Shown: positions 14,203 to 14,410 of the stretch, one piece after another
Numbering within the stretch: position 1 is the first letter of the stretch
Layout: each line of letters opens with the position of its first letter
Source: Schlegelella_A sp035493195
GTDB lineage: Bacteria > Pseudomonadota > Gammaproteobacteria > Burkholderiales > Burkholderiaceae_C
Assembly (NCBI GenBank): GCA_035493195.1
Contig: DATJIM010000325.1
Location: 1 to 14,410, forward strand
Length of the DNA stretch: 14,410 bases
Reading direction: 5' to 3'
The notes under the pieces: model-generated
What the model was told of the DNA's origin: nothing
Seen by the model: the letters and a program-made list of their open reading frames with translations, nothing else
Database searches by the model: none
Program-made: the position numbers and the translations under genes

Positions 14203-14410
14203 GCCGCCTCCTTCGCCGCTGCGCGCTCGCGGGCTGCAGCAAACGTCTTCGGCAACCCGGCGCGCCAGAGCGTGCCGTGCAGCGTCTCGCCGGCGAGCCA
14301 GCCGGCGACCTTCGCGCGCAGCGCGAGCAGCCGCTCGAGGTCGATGCCGGTGGCGATCCCCATGCCCGCGAGCATGAAGGCGAGGTCTTCGCTGGCGACG
14401 TTGCCGCTCG
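14199..14410 (-). CDS. Hydroxymethylglutaryl-CoA lyase, C-terminal end (partial)
   Basis: The last 70 codons of a gene entering from the right edge. The segment SGNVASEDLAFMLAGMGIAT followed by GIDLERLL matches the conserved C-terminal region of HMG-CoA lyases (GNVATEDxxYMLxGLGIxTGVDLxxL), which cleave HMG-CoA to acetyl-CoA and acetoacetate, the last step of leucine breakdown. Related enzymes of this DRE-TIM family act on citramalyl-CoA or similar acyl-CoAs, so the exact substrate is uncertain. The tail after this segment (LWRAGLPKTFAAARERAAAKEAA) is variable in the family. The stop overlaps the CoA-transferase start by 4 bases. The active-site barrel lies outside the window and could not be examined. 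Confidence 0.85.
   Translation of the reverse strand, partial: SGNVASEDLAFMLAGMGIATGIDLERLLALRAKVAGWLAGETLHGTLWRAGLPKTFAAARERAAAKEAA

Noticed and set aside
1..14410. tRNA, rRNA, CRISPR array, transposase or phage genes
   Set aside because: Both strands were read for these; no regularly spaced repeats, cloverleaf-like segments or recognisable mobile-element proteins were found.

Overview
The window is densely coding, very GC-rich bacterial DNA (about 70% GC by eye) and most resembles a betaproteobacterium, probably Burkholderiales or a relative. The indicators are a Bug/TctC-type solute receptor, a PEP-CTERM exported protein, a beta/gamma-crystallin plus glycine-zipper envelope protein, and a Gram-negative dipeptide transporter. 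This placement is inferred from gene content; there is no rRNA or other marker gene. No tRNA, CRISPR array, insertion sequence or phage gene was seen, and no gene-free stretch exceeds about 200 bases.

Left third (1-4709): a dipeptide ABC transporter on the minus strand in the order dppA, dppB, dppC, dppD (dppD is cut by the window edge). dppB-dppC and dppC-dppD overlap by 4 bases. dppA is split from dppB by a plus-strand PEP-CTERM gene whose 3' end overlaps the dppA 3' end by 29 bases. DppA would capture peptides in the periplasm, DppB/DppC form the channel, and DppD (with a DppF outside the window) supplies ATP hydrolysis.

Middle (4805-9014): single genes with mostly unrelated roles. These are an HDOD-domain signalling protein just upstream of dppA, an AEC-family permease, a secreted beta/gamma-crystallin/glycine-zipper protein (all minus strand), and, divergently, a membrane-anchored alpha/beta hydrolase (plus). 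The short gaps here hold several inverted repeats, including nested ones in the leaders of dppA, the PEP-CTERM gene and the hydrolase.

Right part (9045-14410): a tightly packed minus-strand operon read from the right edge. It runs HMG-CoA lyase (C-terminal end only), class III CoA-transferase, Bug receptor, gamma-class carbonic anhydrase-like protein, 4-hydroxyphenylpyruvate dioxygenase (hpd) and homogentisate 1,2-dioxygenase (hmgA). The last two are consecutive steps of tyrosine catabolism. The first three look like a capture, CoA-activation and cleavage set for a branched hydroxy-dicarboxylate or for the end of leucine breakdown. Both halves could deliver acetoacetate. The operon converges on the hydrolase gene with a small GC hairpin between them.

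No clearly new defence or mobile system was found. The best leads are the PEP-CTERM gene inside the dpp operon, the nested hairpins at start sites, the crystallin/zipper architecture, and the lyase/CoA-transferase/Bug set joined to tyrosine catabolism.
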